From: Campylobacter massiliensis
Lineage (GTDB): Bacteria > Campylobacterota > Campylobacteria > Campylobacterales > Campylobacteraceae
Reading direction: 5' to 3'
DNA: 64,000 nucleotides
Assembly (NCBI RefSeq): GCF_014253065.1
Contig: NZ_JACLZK010000001.1
Coordinates: 124,001 to 188,000, forward strand
Shown here: positions 8,735 to 18,126 of the stretch, in pieces
Layout of the letters: the number at the start of each line of letters is the position of its first letter
How positions within the stretch are numbered: position 1 is the first letter of the stretch
Notes under the pieces: model-generated
Told to the model about the DNA's origin: nothing
The model's database searches: none
The model's input: the letters and a program-made list of their open reading frames with translations, nothing else
Made by a program: the position numbers and the translations under genes

Positions 8735-10093
8735 TTACACGTATCCCTGATCTATCATCGCGTCGGCTACTTTTCTAAAGCCTGCGATATTTGAGCCAAG
8801 CACCAGATTTCCCTCGTCGCCAAACTCCTTGCTAGTTTCGTAGCTAAGCTCAAAGATATGATTCATGATGCCGTGCAGTCTATGATCGACCTTTTCAAAG
8901 CTCCACGCGGTCATGCCGGCGTTTTGCATCATCTCAAGGCCTGACGTGCCCACGCCGCCCGCGTTTGCCGCCTTTGCCGGAGCGAAGTAAAAATCCTTTT
9001 GCGCTAGCATAAAATTTATCGCATCAAGCGTGCTTGGCATGTTTGCCCCCTCAGCCACGAAGCGACAGCCGTTAGCGTAGAGCGTCTTTATGTCGGCTAG
9101 GTGCAGTTCGTTTTGCGTCGCGCACGGAAACGCTCCATCGCACGGCACGTCCCAGACGCCGTTTCTGCCCTCTTTGTACTCGCTCACGCTTACGTATTTT
9201 GCGTTCGGTCTAAATTTGACGTATTCGCTAAGGCGCGCGCGTCTTGCTTCTTTTAGCTCTTTAAGCAGGGCCAAATCGATACCCTCTGCGTCATAAACGT
9301 ATCCGTTTGAATCAGAAACCGTGATAGGCAGCGCGCCTACTTGATAGAGCTTTTCTACCGTGTATATGGCGACGTTTCCGCTACCGCTTATGCTGCATTT
9401 TTTGCCCTCTAGCCCAAGGCCCGCTCTTTTGAGCATATTTTGCGTAAAATAGACTAATCCGTATCCCGTCGCCTCCGTGCGAGCTAGGCTGCCGCCCCAG
9501 TTTAGCCCCTTGCCCGTTAGTATACCGTCAAATCTACCCGTGAGTTTTTTATACTGCCCAAACATATAGCCGATCTCGCGCGCGCCCACGCCGATGTCGC
9601 CTGCGGGTACGTCCACGGTGTTGCCGATGTGGCGGTATAGCTCGCTCATAAATGCTTGGCAAAAGCGCATTATCTCGCCCTCGCTCTTGCCTTTTGGATC
9701 AAAGGTGCTGCCGCCCTTTGCGCCGCCGATATTTACGCCCGTGAGCGAGTTTTTGAAAATTTGCTCAAACCCTAAAAATTTTAGCACGCCAAGATCCACG
9801 CTAGGATGGAGTCTGATGCCGCCTTTATAGGGGCCCACGGCTGAGTTAAACTGCACGCGGTAGCCATTATTTACTTGCGGTCTGCCGTCGTCATCCGTGT
9901 AGGTGACGCGAAATATCACCGTGCGCTCGGGTATCACGATACGCTCTAGGATCGCGTGTTTTTGGTACTTACTCTCTTTTTTTATAAGCGGCTCAAGGCT
10001 GTTTAGCACCTCGGTCGCAGCCTGTACGAACACGCCTTGGCCCGGATTGGTTCTTTTTATCCACTCCATCGTTTTTTCGATGTACTCGCTCAT
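8735..10093 (-). CDS. gdhA: glutamate dehydrogenase, NADP-type
   Basis: A 452-residue hexameric glutamate dehydrogenase making glutamate from 2-oxoglutarate and ammonia. The substrate-binding region has GGIRLHPSVDLGVLKFL and NSLTGVNIGGAKGGS (catalytic Lys in GGAKGG). The catalytic Asp lies in DVPAGDIGVGAREIGYM, and the dinucleotide-binding turn in SGSGNVA. The length fits the small NADP-dependent bacterial enzyme. It is transcribed alone and converges with the iron ABC operon. The upstream region 10,094-10,561 is long and AT-rich, leaving room for regulation. Confidence 0.96.
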   Translation of the reverse strand: MSEYIEKTMEWIKRTNPGQGVFVQAATEVLNSLEPLIKKESKYQKHAILERIVIPERTVIFRVTYTDDDGRPQVNNGYRVQFNSAVGPYKGGIRLHPSVDLGVLKFLGFEQIFKNSLTGVNIGGAKGGSTFDPKGKSEGEIMRFCQAFMSELYRHIGNTVDVPAGDIGVGAREIGYMFGQYKKLTGRFDGILTGKGLNWGGSLARTEATGYGLVYFTQNMLKRAGLGLEGKKCSISGSGNVAIYTVEKLYQVGALPITVSDSNGYVYDAEGIDLALLKELKEARRARLSEYVKFRPNAKYVSVSEYKEGRNGVWDVPCDGAFPCATQNELHLADIKTLYANGCRFVAEGANMPSTLDAINFMLAQKDFYFAPAKAANAGGVGTSGLEMMQNAGMTAWSFEKVDHRLHGIMNHIFELSYETSKEFGDEGNLVLGSNIAGFRKVADAMIDQGYV

Positions 10094-10511
10094 CTTAGCT
10101 CCTATTCGTCAAATTTTCGTAGTTGAATATTAACTCTCCTAGAAAAAATTTTTATTTAAATTTATTTTTATATTTTTATTTTAGGCGATAAGTGTTACGT
10201 ATCGAAACTAAATTTATCAAACGTAACTTTTTGGTAATTTTATCGTGACATTATTTTGCGCTTTAGCGTTAATTTTGATCGGCTCGGATACGGTTGTGTT
10301 AAATTTAGGAGCTTGAAATTTATGGCGGCGGGATTTTGCGTATTTGGACGAGCTTTAGTTAAATTTTAAATTTATCGGCAAATTTGCGGTCGGTTTCGTT
10401 AAATTTATTTTTAGCTAAATTTGAGTTTACTGCAAATATGGATTAGATTTGTAGGCTTGTTTTTAATCTATTTAAAGCGGTAAATTTAAAAATGCTGGAG
10501 TAAATTTGGGC
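10094..10511. other. non-coding region upstream of gdhA
   Basis: AT-rich sequence with many AAATTT words and no supported open frame. It must hold the gdhA promoter, on the minus strand, but no single -35/-10 pair stands out. Confidence 0.5.
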
Positions 10512-10557
10512 GGGTTAAAATAGTAAAAAATCTATTTTAGCCCAAAGCGGGCTAAAA
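10512..10557 (-). terminator. terminator with two competing hairpins after the small zinc-ribbon gene
   Basis: TTTTAGCCC (10,535-10,543) can pair with GGGCTAAAA (10,549-10,557), giving a minus-strand hairpin followed by TAGATTTTTT, a good rho-independent terminator 5 bases after the stop. The same segment can pair instead with GGGTTAAAATAG (10,512-10,523). The two structures exclude each other. Confidence 0.65.
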
Positions 10558-10561
10558 TCGG

Positions 10562-10750
10562 TTACATATCCTCTTTGATTTCGTCGTTACTGCGAACGAC
10601 TAGGCCCGAGCCGTGGATGACGCTAGGTATGCACGCCGTGCAGATATCGACCTCTTCGCCGTTTTTGTGGGCGCGGATAAATACGGCGTTTTCGTTTTCC
10701 GTGCTTTTTTGTCCGCAGACGTTGCAAACTACGATATTTTCAGTTCTCAT
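10562..10750 (-). CDS. small protein with two CXXC motifs (zinc-ribbon-like)
   Basis: A 62-residue protein with CNVC at residues 9-12 and CTAC at about 37-40, a spacing that suits a small zinc ribbon. The family is not recognised; similar short CXXC proteins are common in Campylobacter. An AGGAAAA segment precedes ATG 10,750. It is followed by its own terminator and preceded by the EI24 gene on the same strand, 62 bases away. Metal binding is inferred from the cysteine pairs only. Confidence 0.7.
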   Translation of the reverse strand: MRTENIVVCNVCGQKSTENENAVFIRAHKNGEEVDICTACIPSVIHGSGLVVRSNDEIKEDM

Positions 10751-10811
10751 TTGTTTTCCTTTTTTAAAATTTCGGCTTATTTTATTTAGTTTTTCGCTGA
10801 TTTGAAATGAT

Positions 10812-11546
10812 TTACGTCAAGCGCGAAGTCTCGCGTAAAAAGAAAAAATGCGAAAAATAAATAACGAAAAAAACCTGCAAGAAAAGCCCGAAAATAGGCA
10901 CCAAACATAGCAGGTAAAAGCATAGCGCGACGGCTTTAAATTTATATCCGCCGTAGTCCAGCAAATAAAGCTCGAATTTGTGCCGCGAGAGGGCGTTTGG
11001 CGCGACGTCGATGAAAAGCAGCGAATAATAAAGGTAAAAAAACGCCGGGTGCAGGGCGAGGAAATTTAGCGCGGGCACGGCTAAAATCGGCAAGCAAATA
11101 AGCGCGATCAGGATAAATTTGAGCAAAATTTTGCCCATAAGAGCCGTTTGGCGCGCTAGACTAACGTTTGCCAGCTGTGCCTCGTCCACGCGGTAGTGCC
11201 TGCGGTTTATCTCGCGTGCGATCGTAGGGGTTAGAAAGCCCGCGACCGCTAGCGCGCAAAAAACCGAGAGCATGACGACCAGATAGGCGCCGACCGCGTA
11301 AAATATCGCGCCGATGAGCCACTTTGCGATGCCTAGGCTAAGGATTTTAGCTGCCATCGGATACTCGGCCAGAGCGCCTGCCTCTCCCGATACGGCGGCG
11401 TTTAGCGCCTCGTATAGTTCGCGGCCGCCAAACATCGCAATAGCCGCTATAATAAGCGCGGAAAAAACGAGAGGCAGGATAGAAAGCGCGATAAATTTGG
11501 GCGTAAAAAGGTCCTTTAGCGAAAGGCGTAAAATATCAGCGAACAA
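10812..11546 (-). CDS. EI24-domain (CysZ-like) inner-membrane protein
   Basis: A 244-residue membrane protein with four or more hydrophobic segments (about residues 20-40, 70-105, 140-165 and 205-235). The opening LRLSLKDLFTPKFIALSILP and the GFLTPTIAREINRRHY segment match the EI24/CysZ superfamily. CysZ itself is a sulfate channel in E. coli. Campylobacter members are of unknown substrate, so a transport role is only a possibility. No sulfur-assimilation genes lie nearby. Confidence 0.75.
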   Translation of the reverse strand: MFADILRLSLKDLFTPKFIALSILPLVFSALIIAAIAMFGGRELYEALNAAVSGEAGALAEYPMAAKILSLGIAKWLIGAIFYAVGAYLVVMLSVFCALAVAGFLTPTIAREINRRHYRVDEAQLANVSLARQTALMGKILLKFILIALICLPILAVPALNFLALHPAFFYLYYSLLFIDVAPNALSRHKFELYLLDYGGYKFKAVALCFYLLCLVPIFGLFLQVFFVIYFSHFFFLRETSRLT

Positions 11547-11970
11547 CTAATCTCCATTTGTTTAAAATTATAGCCGTCATGCGGCAAAAGGGCGTTTGGG
11601 CGCGACGGCTTTTAAATTTGACGCGCATTTTTTGCTTTGCGCAAAGCGGCGCGGCAAATGCTTTTAATGACGTACAAATTTAACGCGTGCATAGACTTCG
11701 CGGCTAAATTTGACCGATTTAAATTCGGTCGCAAATTTAGCTAAATTTATCAAATTTGACCCGCTTTTTACTCGTTTGGGCTATCGGCGCGAGAGTTTGC
11801 TAGCTGCGTAAATTTTGCCGACTAAACGGCGGCATTTTAGCTAGCACGGCTAAACCGCGCTCAAACTTAACCGTCCTTGACTTAAGGTGCCAAAAAACAA
11901 ACTAAATCGCAAAAATTTTGGCTAAATTTAACGACCTAAGCGCAAATTTAGCCCGCAAAACCGTCAAAAT
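11547..11970. other. non-coding stretch upstream of the EI24 gene
   Basis: No gene is supported. It is filled with host-type AAATTT words. The end of the dUTPase gene lies at its right edge and the EI24 start at its left edge, both on the minus strand. Confidence 0.5.
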
Positions 11971-12666
11971 TTATTTTACCGCCTGATACTCGGCCTCTAG
12001 CGCGGCGTATATCTCGTCCACGCTTTTTAGTCCGCGAGCGAGGATCTCGTTCATCACGGCGTTATCTTCCTTGCCGTTCCAGACCTTTTTATACACACCC
12101 TCTTTGTAGCCGTGGTCTTGGCGGAAGCGATTTAGCACGTTTTTGCCGACGTAGCACTCGTAAAGCGAGCTGAGATTCACGCCGCATTTTAGGCTCATCG
12201 TGAAGTAAATTTTAAGCAGATCAAAGAGCGAATACTCAAAGCCCGAGCACTTGTTTATCAGCATTTCGACGTCGTTTATGATCTCGTAGATATTTTCGTC
12301 AGCGACGTTAAACGGCTCGCGGCAAAACGCCTCAAAGCCGCTGCTAGCGCAGATATCGCTTGAAAGCTTTGCGATATCGCCCAGATTATTTAGCTTGTAC
12401 TGCTCAAGCATCAAACTCATCAAAAAATGCCAGATATCCACGACCTCGACGCGCAGATTTTCTTCATTTGTCGGTGCGTTTATGCTTTTCCAGTGCTTCC
12501 AGGCAAAGCTATCTATGAGCTCGGCGCACTCCATATATATGCAGCGTTTCCAGCTGATGAGTTTGCCGTTTTTGTTGACGCCGTTTTCCCAGCCGATGCC
12601 GTTGGTATCGTCGTTTAGGCTCTGCTGGAGATTTAGCATTTGGGTGATTTTTTCATTCGCGTTCAT
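11971..12666 (-). CDS. dut: dimeric dUTP diphosphatase (all-alpha, MazG-like)
   Basis: A 231-residue all-helical dUTPase of the dimeric type known from Campylobacter and Leishmania, hydrolysing dUTP to dUMP and pyrophosphate to keep uracil out of DNA. The metal-binding region has the E-x2-E signature in MECAELIDSFAWKHWK, followed by the second acidic helix VEVVDIWHFLM. The length matches the C. jejuni dimeric enzyme. It is unrelated to the trimeric beta-barrel dUTPases. ATG 12,666 lies after a weak AGGAAAAT site. Confidence 0.9.
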   Translation of the reverse strand: MNANEKITQMLNLQQSLNDDTNGIGWENGVNKNGKLISWKRCIYMECAELIDSFAWKHWKSINAPTNEENLRVEVVDIWHFLMSLMLEQYKLNNLGDIAKLSSDICASSGFEAFCREPFNVADENIYEIINDVEMLINKCSGFEYSLFDLLKIYFTMSLKCGVNLSSLYECYVGKNVLNRFRQDHGYKEGVYKKVWNGKEDNAVMNEILARGLKSVDEIYAALEAEYQAVK

Positions 12667-12720
12667 AAATTTTCCTATTTTTAAAATTTATGAATTATAG
12701 CGAAAATTTTAAACCGCGAA

Positions 12721-13236
12721 CTAAACGTAAAATTTAAAGCTATCCAGCTGAGAAATAAGCTCGTCAAAGAGCTTTTTGGAGTTTTGAAGTAGCCTGTTAT
12801 CCGCTTTATTTTGCTCCATCAGCCTATCAAAAAGTTTTAGCGTGCCGTCTGCGATAAAATTTTTGTGATTTGCGTCTTTGACCTCCGGAAGCTCCTTGCG
12901 AAGGGAGTTTGCGAGATTCGTCACGCGAGAAAATATCGGATCCTCGCCATCTTTGACGTTTTTCATAAATTTATCTATGCTAGGCGCTATCTTTTCTAGA
13001 GCGGCTGCCAACTCCTCTTTATCGCGAGCGTCCAGACCGTCGCCTTTATACGAAAAGCTATAGCCGTACTCGTGCGTGAGAGTGAGCACGGATGCCGATG
13101 CGCCGGCTGTTTTGGCGCTAGCGTAGTCTACTGTTTTGTTGTCGTACATTTTTAGATTTATCTCATCGCCGCCGCTGGTTTTAAAGCTAAAATCAAAGCT
13201 GTTTAGGCTCGCGCTTTGGTAGTTTTGTGGTTTCAT
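12721..13236 (-). CDS. conserved hypothetical protein
   Basis: A 171-residue soluble protein from ATG 13,236 (MKPQNYQ), preferred over an upstream frame start at 13,308 because the extra residues are basic and unlike the rest, and because GGACGGC precedes 13,236. The N-terminal half is beta-rich with an FSFKTSGGDEINL segment; the C-terminal half is helical and charged. No signal peptide or membrane segment is seen. I do not recognise the family. It diverges from the DUF1294 gene across about 90 bases. Confidence 0.65.
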   Translation of the reverse strand: MKPQNYQSASLNSFDFSFKTSGGDEINLKMYDNKTVDYASAKTAGASASVLTLTHEYGYSFSYKGDGLDARDKEELAAALEKIAPSIDKFMKNVKDGEDPIFSRVTNLANSLRKELPEVKDANHKNFIADGTLKLFDRLMEQNKADNRLLQNSKKLFDELISQLDSFKFYV

Positions 13237-13325
13237 GATTTTTGCCGTCCTTTTGGCTTTATATCGGCTAAATTTCTTTTTTCTTAATACCCCTTGCGCT
13301 AAAATCACTCAAAAAAAGGATGAAA

Positions 13326-13703
13326 ATGTGCTGTTTTGCCGCGCGCGTATTTTTGCTCATTAGCGCGACCGTTTTGAGTTTTGTTTTGCACGGATTTTTT
13401 CCGCAAATTCCCGTCGTCGCATTTTATTTTTTGCTGGCAAATTTGATCTCACTTACGATATTTTCGCTATTTTTTACTGGCAAACTGCCAAGCTTCGTTA
13501 AGCCCGCGGCGGTACACTATTTTAGCTTTATCGGCGGCTTTGCGGCGGGGCTTGGAGTGGCTTTGCTTAGACGCGAAAAAGCGGGGGCTAAATTTATTAG
13601 AACCGAGCTTTTTATCTTTGTTTTTTGGCTGATTTTGGCTTGCTTTTTGGCGCTAAATTTTAGCCGGCTGTCGGCAAATTTGGCCCAAATTTTTAGCGCT
13701 TAA
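13326..13703 (+). CDS. DUF1294-family small membrane protein
   Basis: A 125-residue membrane protein with four hydrophobic segments. The central HYFSFIGGFAAGLGVALL and the following RREKAGAKF are the DUF1294 hallmark. ATG 13,326 is preferred over 13,320 because AAAGGA sits at 13,315-13,320. Function in this family is unknown. The next gene starts 10 bases after its stop, so they are probably co-transcribed. Confidence 0.75.
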   Translation: MCCFAARVFLLISATVLSFVLHGFFPQIPVVAFYFLLANLISLTIFSLFFTGKLPSFVKPAAVHYFSFIGGFAAGLGVALLRREKAGAKFIRTELFIFVFWLILACFLALNFSRLSANLAQIFSA

Positions 13704-13713
13704 GGCGGATAAA

Positions 13714-14121
13714 ATGGATGAGAAAATTTTAAAATTTATCCGCAAAATGCACCTGCTTAGCCTTGCCGTTTTAGACGAGGGCAAGCCATACTGCGCAAGC
13801 TGCTTTTACGCCTTTGACGAAGCAAATTTGGCTTTTATCGTAGCTGGCGGCAAAGAGAGCGCTCACGTGAAGGCATTTTTAGCAGAGCCCTGCGTGGCCG
13901 GCACGGTAGCGCTTGATACCAAAATAGTCGGCAAGATAGAGGGCGTGCAGTTTCGCGCTCTAGCCGCTCCCGCGGCCGCGCAGCAAAGCAAAATCTACTT
14001 CACTCGCTTTCCTTACGCTTTGGCGATGAACCCGAGCCTTTATAGTTTGAGTCTGGGTTGGGTTAAATTTACGCATAATGCGCTGGGGTTTGGGAGGAAA
14101 ATAGTCTGGCAAAGAGATTGA
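13714..14121 (+). CDS. pyridoxamine 5'-phosphate oxidase-like flavin-binding fold protein
   Basis: A 135-residue split-barrel protein of the UPF0306/YhbP type within the PNPOx-like superfamily. The opening helix IRKMHLLSLAVLDEGKPYCASCFYA and the strand LAFIVAGGKESAHVKAF are typical. These proteins often bind FMN, but activity is not established for this branch. It follows the DUF1294 gene closely. A palindromic repeat begins 20 bases after its stop. Confidence 0.75.
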   Translation: MDEKILKFIRKMHLLSLAVLDEGKPYCASCFYAFDEANLAFIVAGGKESAHVKAFLAEPCVAGTVALDTKIVGKIEGVQFRALAAPAAAQQSKIYFTRFPYALAMNPSLYSLSLGWVKFTHNALGFGRKIVWQRD

Positions 14122-14140
14122 TCTTTGCTATTTGCGGCTT

Positions 14141-14258
14141 GTCTCGCGAGCGCTTTTAAATGATTTCGTAAATTTCGCCCTGCGACAGACTACATGTCTA
14201 GTCTTGGGACGAAATTTACTTCAAAACATTTAAAATCATCTCGCGATACTTTGCCTTG
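14141..14258. repeat. palindromic intergenic repeat, copy A
   Basis: A 118-bp imperfect palindrome. Outer arms: TCGCGAG near 14,144 with CTCGCGA near 14,240, and TTTTAAATG with CATTTAAAA. Inner arms: GTAAATTTCG (14,169-14,178) with CGAAATTTAC (14,210-14,219). Core: AGAC-tacat-GTCT. The first 17 bases and about the last 25 bases are nearly identical in copy B at 44,332. Both copies start about 20 bases after a stop codon. The 195 bases after it, up to eptC, hold no gene that I can support. Confidence 0.7.
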
Positions 14259-14453
14259 TTGCTCTACTTCCAAATTTACAGTTAAATTTGTAAATTTCAG
14301 CTTCAAATTTGAATATAAGAAGTCAAGGCGCCGTATTTTTTCGTCAGACGAGGCAGTGGCGAACGAGGCGAGGGAGCGTATATATAATACGTGACTGAAG
14401 CCGACTGAGCCGCTAACGACGTATGGCGGAAAAAGACAAGCCGCCGAAATCGC

Positions 14454-15986
14454 TTAATTAAATATGTCGAGTTTTTTATCGTATTCTTTTGTCTCTACTC
14501 CAAAAAACCCCAGCAACGAACTAAAAACATTATCGTGCGAGACGGCGTCGTTTTTTTGCGCGCGTAGACGAGCTAGCGTCGCTTCGTCGCTTGCGTACGC
14601 CATCATCGGGATGTGCTTTTGCGTCTCTGGCGCGATGGCGTAGGGCATACCGTGCAGGTAGATGCCGTTTTCGCCTAGGCTTTCGCCGTGATCTGAGAAG
14701 TACCAAACCGCGCTTTTATCGCCGCCCGCGTCCTTGACAGCCTTTATGACCTCGCCAACAAAAAAATCCGTAAAAAGCAGCGTGTTGTCGTAGGCGTTTA
14801 CGATGCTCTCGCTATCGCAGGAGCTAAGCTCGCTCGTGTCGCAAGTCGGGGTAAATTTGCGAAATTCGCTCGGATAGCGGGCGTGATATGCCGGGCCGTG
14901 CGAGCCTTGCAGGTGCAGGACGATGATCTCGTTTTGCGCGAGATTTTCGAGGCGTTTTTTGAAGGAGGGCAGCATATTCGTATCGTATCCGGCATCAAAA
15001 TACTCGACGTCGCCGGCGTCCAAGCGACCGCAAACGCCCTTGCACTTGCCCGAGTTGTTGCCTAGCCACACGACCTTGACGCCGACGCGTTTTAAGATAT
15101 CAAGCGCGTTTTCGCTGAATTCTTTGCTGCTGTATTCGCTCCTTGTCGATTTTGAAAACAAGCACGGTAGCGAGACCGCCGTCGCCGTTCCGCACGAGCG
15201 AGCGTTGCTGAAATAGACTAAATTTGGCTCCTTTTTCGTGTAAAAATTCGTATCGTTTTTGGCATATCCGCCGAGCGAGTAGTTTTTCGCGCGCGCCGTT
15301 TCGCCGACGATTAGCACCATTAGTCGTCGCTCATTGCTTGGCCTCATAGCCGCGTCTAGACCGATTTGTTTAAATTCGGGCTTAAAAAACTCGAGTTTTA
15401 CGTATTTTTGCGCCGCGTAAATCGGATAAAACGGCAGGTTGTAGGCTCTGATGAAGCTATTTTCGCGAAAAAACGGGATTATGGACTTAGTCTGGGGCAA
15501 AAACAGCGCCGCCGCGAGAGCTAAAAATCCGAAAAATGCGGCAAATTTGACCTTTAGATGCCGCCTTGCGCCGCCGTACTCGATCCTCGCAAATGCGACC
15601 AAAAAGCAGGGTAAAACGCCCAAAAATAGCATGTAGCAAACGAGTTTTGGATTTAAAAAGCTTAACGCCTCGCCGACGTCAGTTTGCGCGACGTTTCTTA
15701 TCATTTCGCTATCGATTATGATACCGTAGCTTTGCATGAAGTAGCTACTACCGCATGTAATCGCAATCGTAGCGATGCTAATGGGCTTAGCTAGATAGGG
15801 CAAAAAAACGAGCGAAAATAGCGCGCAAAGTAGCGAAAAATAGATGATCGGCAGGCTCGCGGCCATCGGCGCATCCGCGTCAAAACTAAGCTTTGAGTAG
15901 GCAAATTTAAATAATGCGAAATTTAGCGCGGCGATAAAAACGGCGTTTAAAAGCGTAAATTTAAACCAAGAAATACGTAGCTTCAT
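14454..15986 (-). CDS. eptC: phosphoethanolamine transferase, EptA/EptC family
   Basis: A 510-residue inner-membrane enzyme moving phosphoethanolamine from phosphatidylethanolamine to lipid A and, in C. jejuni, to the flagellar rod and glycans. Five N-terminal membrane segments (about 10-170) precede a periplasmic sulfatase-fold domain. The nucleophile Thr lies in VGETARAKNYSLGGY and the metal ligands in YFSDHGESLGENG. Asn-Ala-Arg-Ser-Cys-Gly, typical of the family, is present as NARSCG. The neighbour dgkA would recycle the diacylglycerol released. Orthology to EptC rests on the gene pair and genus. Confidence 0.9.
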   Translation of the reverse strand: MKLRISWFKFTLLNAVFIAALNFALFKFAYSKLSFDADAPMAASLPIIYFSLLCALFSLVFLPYLAKPISIATIAITCGSSYFMQSYGIIIDSEMIRNVAQTDVGEALSFLNPKLVCYMLFLGVLPCFLVAFARIEYGGARRHLKVKFAAFFGFLALAAALFLPQTKSIIPFFRENSFIRAYNLPFYPIYAAQKYVKLEFFKPEFKQIGLDAAMRPSNERRLMVLIVGETARAKNYSLGGYAKNDTNFYTKKEPNLVYFSNARSCGTATAVSLPCLFSKSTRSEYSSKEFSENALDILKRVGVKVVWLGNNSGKCKGVCGRLDAGDVEYFDAGYDTNMLPSFKKRLENLAQNEIIVLHLQGSHGPAYHARYPSEFRKFTPTCDTSELSSCDSESIVNAYDNTLLFTDFFVGEVIKAVKDAGGDKSAVWYFSDHGESLGENGIYLHGMPYAIAPETQKHIPMMAYASDEATLARLRAQKNDAVSHDNVFSSLLGFFGVETKEYDKKLDIFN

Positions 15987-16118
15987 AGCTTTCCTAATAT
16001 TGATAATAAGAGTGAAACTTTATCCAAAAAAAGCTTAAAGCTTTAGTCGTTCGGCATAAAATTCAAGCTTCTAGATTTAGTTTTCGGGCACAAATTTGAT
16101 AGCCGCTCGGTTCTCAAA

Positions 16119-16481
16119 TTACTTGCTAAAGGCAAGCGCAAATAGCGTCCATGCCCAATTTATCGCAGCCGTACCGATAGAGAGGCAAACGGCGGCTGAG
16201 GCGCAGTCCTTGGCGATTTTAGCTAGCGGATGAAAGTTCGGCGAAACAAGGTCCACTACCGCTTCGACCGCGGTATTTAGGCACTCGCAGATCAAAACTA
16301 GTCCGAAAACGGCGATCAGTAGGGCGTGCTGTGCGGCGGAAACAGGTAAAAATAGCGAAACTAGCGCGAGCGGAATGATTATGCAAAGCTCAAAGCGAAA
16401 CGCCGCCTCGTTTTTTAGCATCGCGGCAAGCCCCTCGAATGCAAATTTGGAGTTTTTGAAAAAGTTGTATTTGGGTTTCAT
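16119..16481 (-). CDS. dgkA: diacylglycerol kinase
   Basis: A 120-residue trimeric inner-membrane kinase converting diacylglycerol to phosphatidic acid. The family motif is present as CECLNTAVEAVVD near residues 65-77, with both catalytic glutamates, and three membrane segments follow the usual layout. It lies upstream of eptC on the same strand (132 bases apart). EptC produces diacylglycerol as a by-product, so the pair makes sense as a recycling unit. Confidence 0.93.
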   Translation of the reverse strand: MKPKYNFFKNSKFAFEGLAAMLKNEAAFRFELCIIIPLALVSLFLPVSAAQHALLIAVFGLVLICECLNTAVEAVVDLVSPNFHPLAKIAKDCASAAVCLSIGTAAINWAWTLFALAFSK

Positions 16482-16618
16482 ATTTTGCCTTTAAATTTGT
16501 GCAATCATATCGTAAATTTGCTTTATAAGGGGCTTTTGCAGTCGGTGCAGGTAGTGAAAATAAACAAAAACGTAGTCAAATTTGCCGCTCAAATTTGATA
16601 AAACTCGGCTAGTTTATT

Positions 16619-17824
16619 TCACTCATCAGAAATCTTTGAAGTCTTGTAAAGTAGCGCAAAAGCTGTCGCTCCGATAAGCGCAAAGCTCGCAACCATCGGC
16701 AGTAGCGTGCCCCGAAACATCTGCCCGATCGCGACGCCGATAGGAAGCGAGATAAAGGTCGAAACCGAGCCGATCAGCGCAGCCGCCATGCCAGCGATCT
16801 TGCCCATAGGCTCCATCGCCATCGCGTTTAGGTTGCCAAAAAGTATGCTCACGCAAAAAAAGCTACTCATGCAAAACGCCATAAAAGTCCACAGCGGCGG
16901 CACTCCGTCATACGCAAGAACGACGGGCAAAAACGCGACCGCGATAACGCAAAACGCTCCCATGGCGCGCATGCTAAGGTAGCGCATGCCGTAGATCATC
17001 ACGAGCTTTGCGTTTATCATCGACGCGACGCCAAGAGCCAGCGCGTTTATCGCAAAATAGATAGGAAACTCGTCGCCTAGCTTGTAACTCACCTCAAAAA
17101 TCTGCTGAGCGGTGCTGATATAGCTCAAAAACATCCCAAAAATCAGCCCCAAAACGATGGTGTAGCCTGCGGTGCGCCTATTTTTCACGACCTGCGCGGC
17201 TTCGCTTTTTATCAAATTTAGGCTAAATTTATTGCGATTTTGCGCAGGCAGAGTCTCGCTCTGACGCAGTCCAAACCACGCTAGACACGCAAACCCCATA
17301 AAAGTAAGCATCAAAAATATGCTGCGCCAATTATAAATTTTAAAGATAAAGCCGCCGATAATCGGGGCGAGTGCCGGCACGATGATGAAGACGGCCGCGA
17401 TAAAACTCATCACGCGAGCCATCGCGCGCCCCTCGTAAAGATCGCGGATAAGCGCCATCGCGATGATCCTAGGGCCCGCAGCGCCTAGTCCCTGGAAAAA
17501 TCTGCTTGCTAAAAGCGCGGTAAAATCGCTCGTGACGACCGAAATAAAGGAGCTTGCCGTAAATATCGCAAGCGCTAGCAGCACGGCGTTTCGTCGCCCG
17601 ATAAAGTCGCTAAGCGGCCCGTAAAATATCTGTCCGACGGCAAAACCCGCAAACATCGAGGAGATGACGAGCTGGGTTTGGTTTATCTGCGTCACGCCAA
17701 GATCCAGGCCGATCTGCATGAGTGCTGGCAGCATCGCGTCGGTGCTCATCGCCCCAAGCGAGGTAAGAAGCGCCATAAGCGCGACAAATTCTACGAAAGG
17801 CAAGGCTTTGGGGATAAATTTCAT
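16619..17824 (-). CDS. Bcr/CflA-family multidrug efflux transporter (MFS)
   Basis: A 401-residue 12-helix major facilitator. The loop 2-3 signature appears as GPLSDFIGRRNAVLLALAIF, and the N-terminus STDAMLPALMQIG is typical of the Bcr/CflA subfamily. Such proteins export drugs such as bicyclomycin, or peptides and cysteine. Substrate is unknown here. It is transcribed alone toward dgkA, and is the last host gene before the integrated element. Confidence 0.88.
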   Translation of the reverse strand: MKFIPKALPFVEFVALMALLTSLGAMSTDAMLPALMQIGLDLGVTQINQTQLVISSMFAGFAVGQIFYGPLSDFIGRRNAVLLALAIFTASSFISVVTSDFTALLASRFFQGLGAAGPRIIAMALIRDLYEGRAMARVMSFIAAVFIIVPALAPIIGGFIFKIYNWRSIFLMLTFMGFACLAWFGLRQSETLPAQNRNKFSLNLIKSEAAQVVKNRRTAGYTIVLGLIFGMFLSYISTAQQIFEVSYKLGDEFPIYFAINALALGVASMINAKLVMIYGMRYLSMRAMGAFCVIAVAFLPVVLAYDGVPPLWTFMAFCMSSFFCVSILFGNLNAMAMEPMGKIAGMAAALIGSVSTFISLPIGVAIGQMFRGTLLPMVASFALIGATAFALLYKTSKISDE

Positions 17825-18111
17825 ATTAAATTTCCACTTTTTGGATTTAGGGGCGATTGTATAAAAAATAAGCTTAAATTTTGAGCTCGGTTTGGGTGAA
17901 AATTTGCGTCGAATAAATTTAACGTTTTGGAAACCGGCGGTTTAAAAAGTAGCAAGCCAGGCAAAGCCCCGCGATGTCCGCGATAAACGGATGACCTATT
18001 CTAGGACAGAGATTTGTTGGAAAAATTATGTCTAAAATTCGATTAAGCTAAATTTGTCGTGGAATCTAAAAAAATGCAATTATGTATTTTATTTTGTAGT
18101 ATAAAATGAAT

Positions 18112-18126
18112 ATGGTGGTTAGAGGC
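18112..18126. repeat. attL, 15-bp copy of the tRNA-Phe 3' end
   Basis: ATGGTGGTTAGAGGC is identical to 35,861-35,875, which covers the CCA end and acceptor stem of tRNA-Phe. Identity stops at the next base on the element side. It marks the far end of the integrated element. Confidence 0.88.

Noticed and set aside
14300-14453. Further structured element next to the palindromic repeat upstream of eptC
   Set aside because: The sequence has repeated GAGGC- and CGACT-like words, but I could not find a consistent stem or a second copy in the window.
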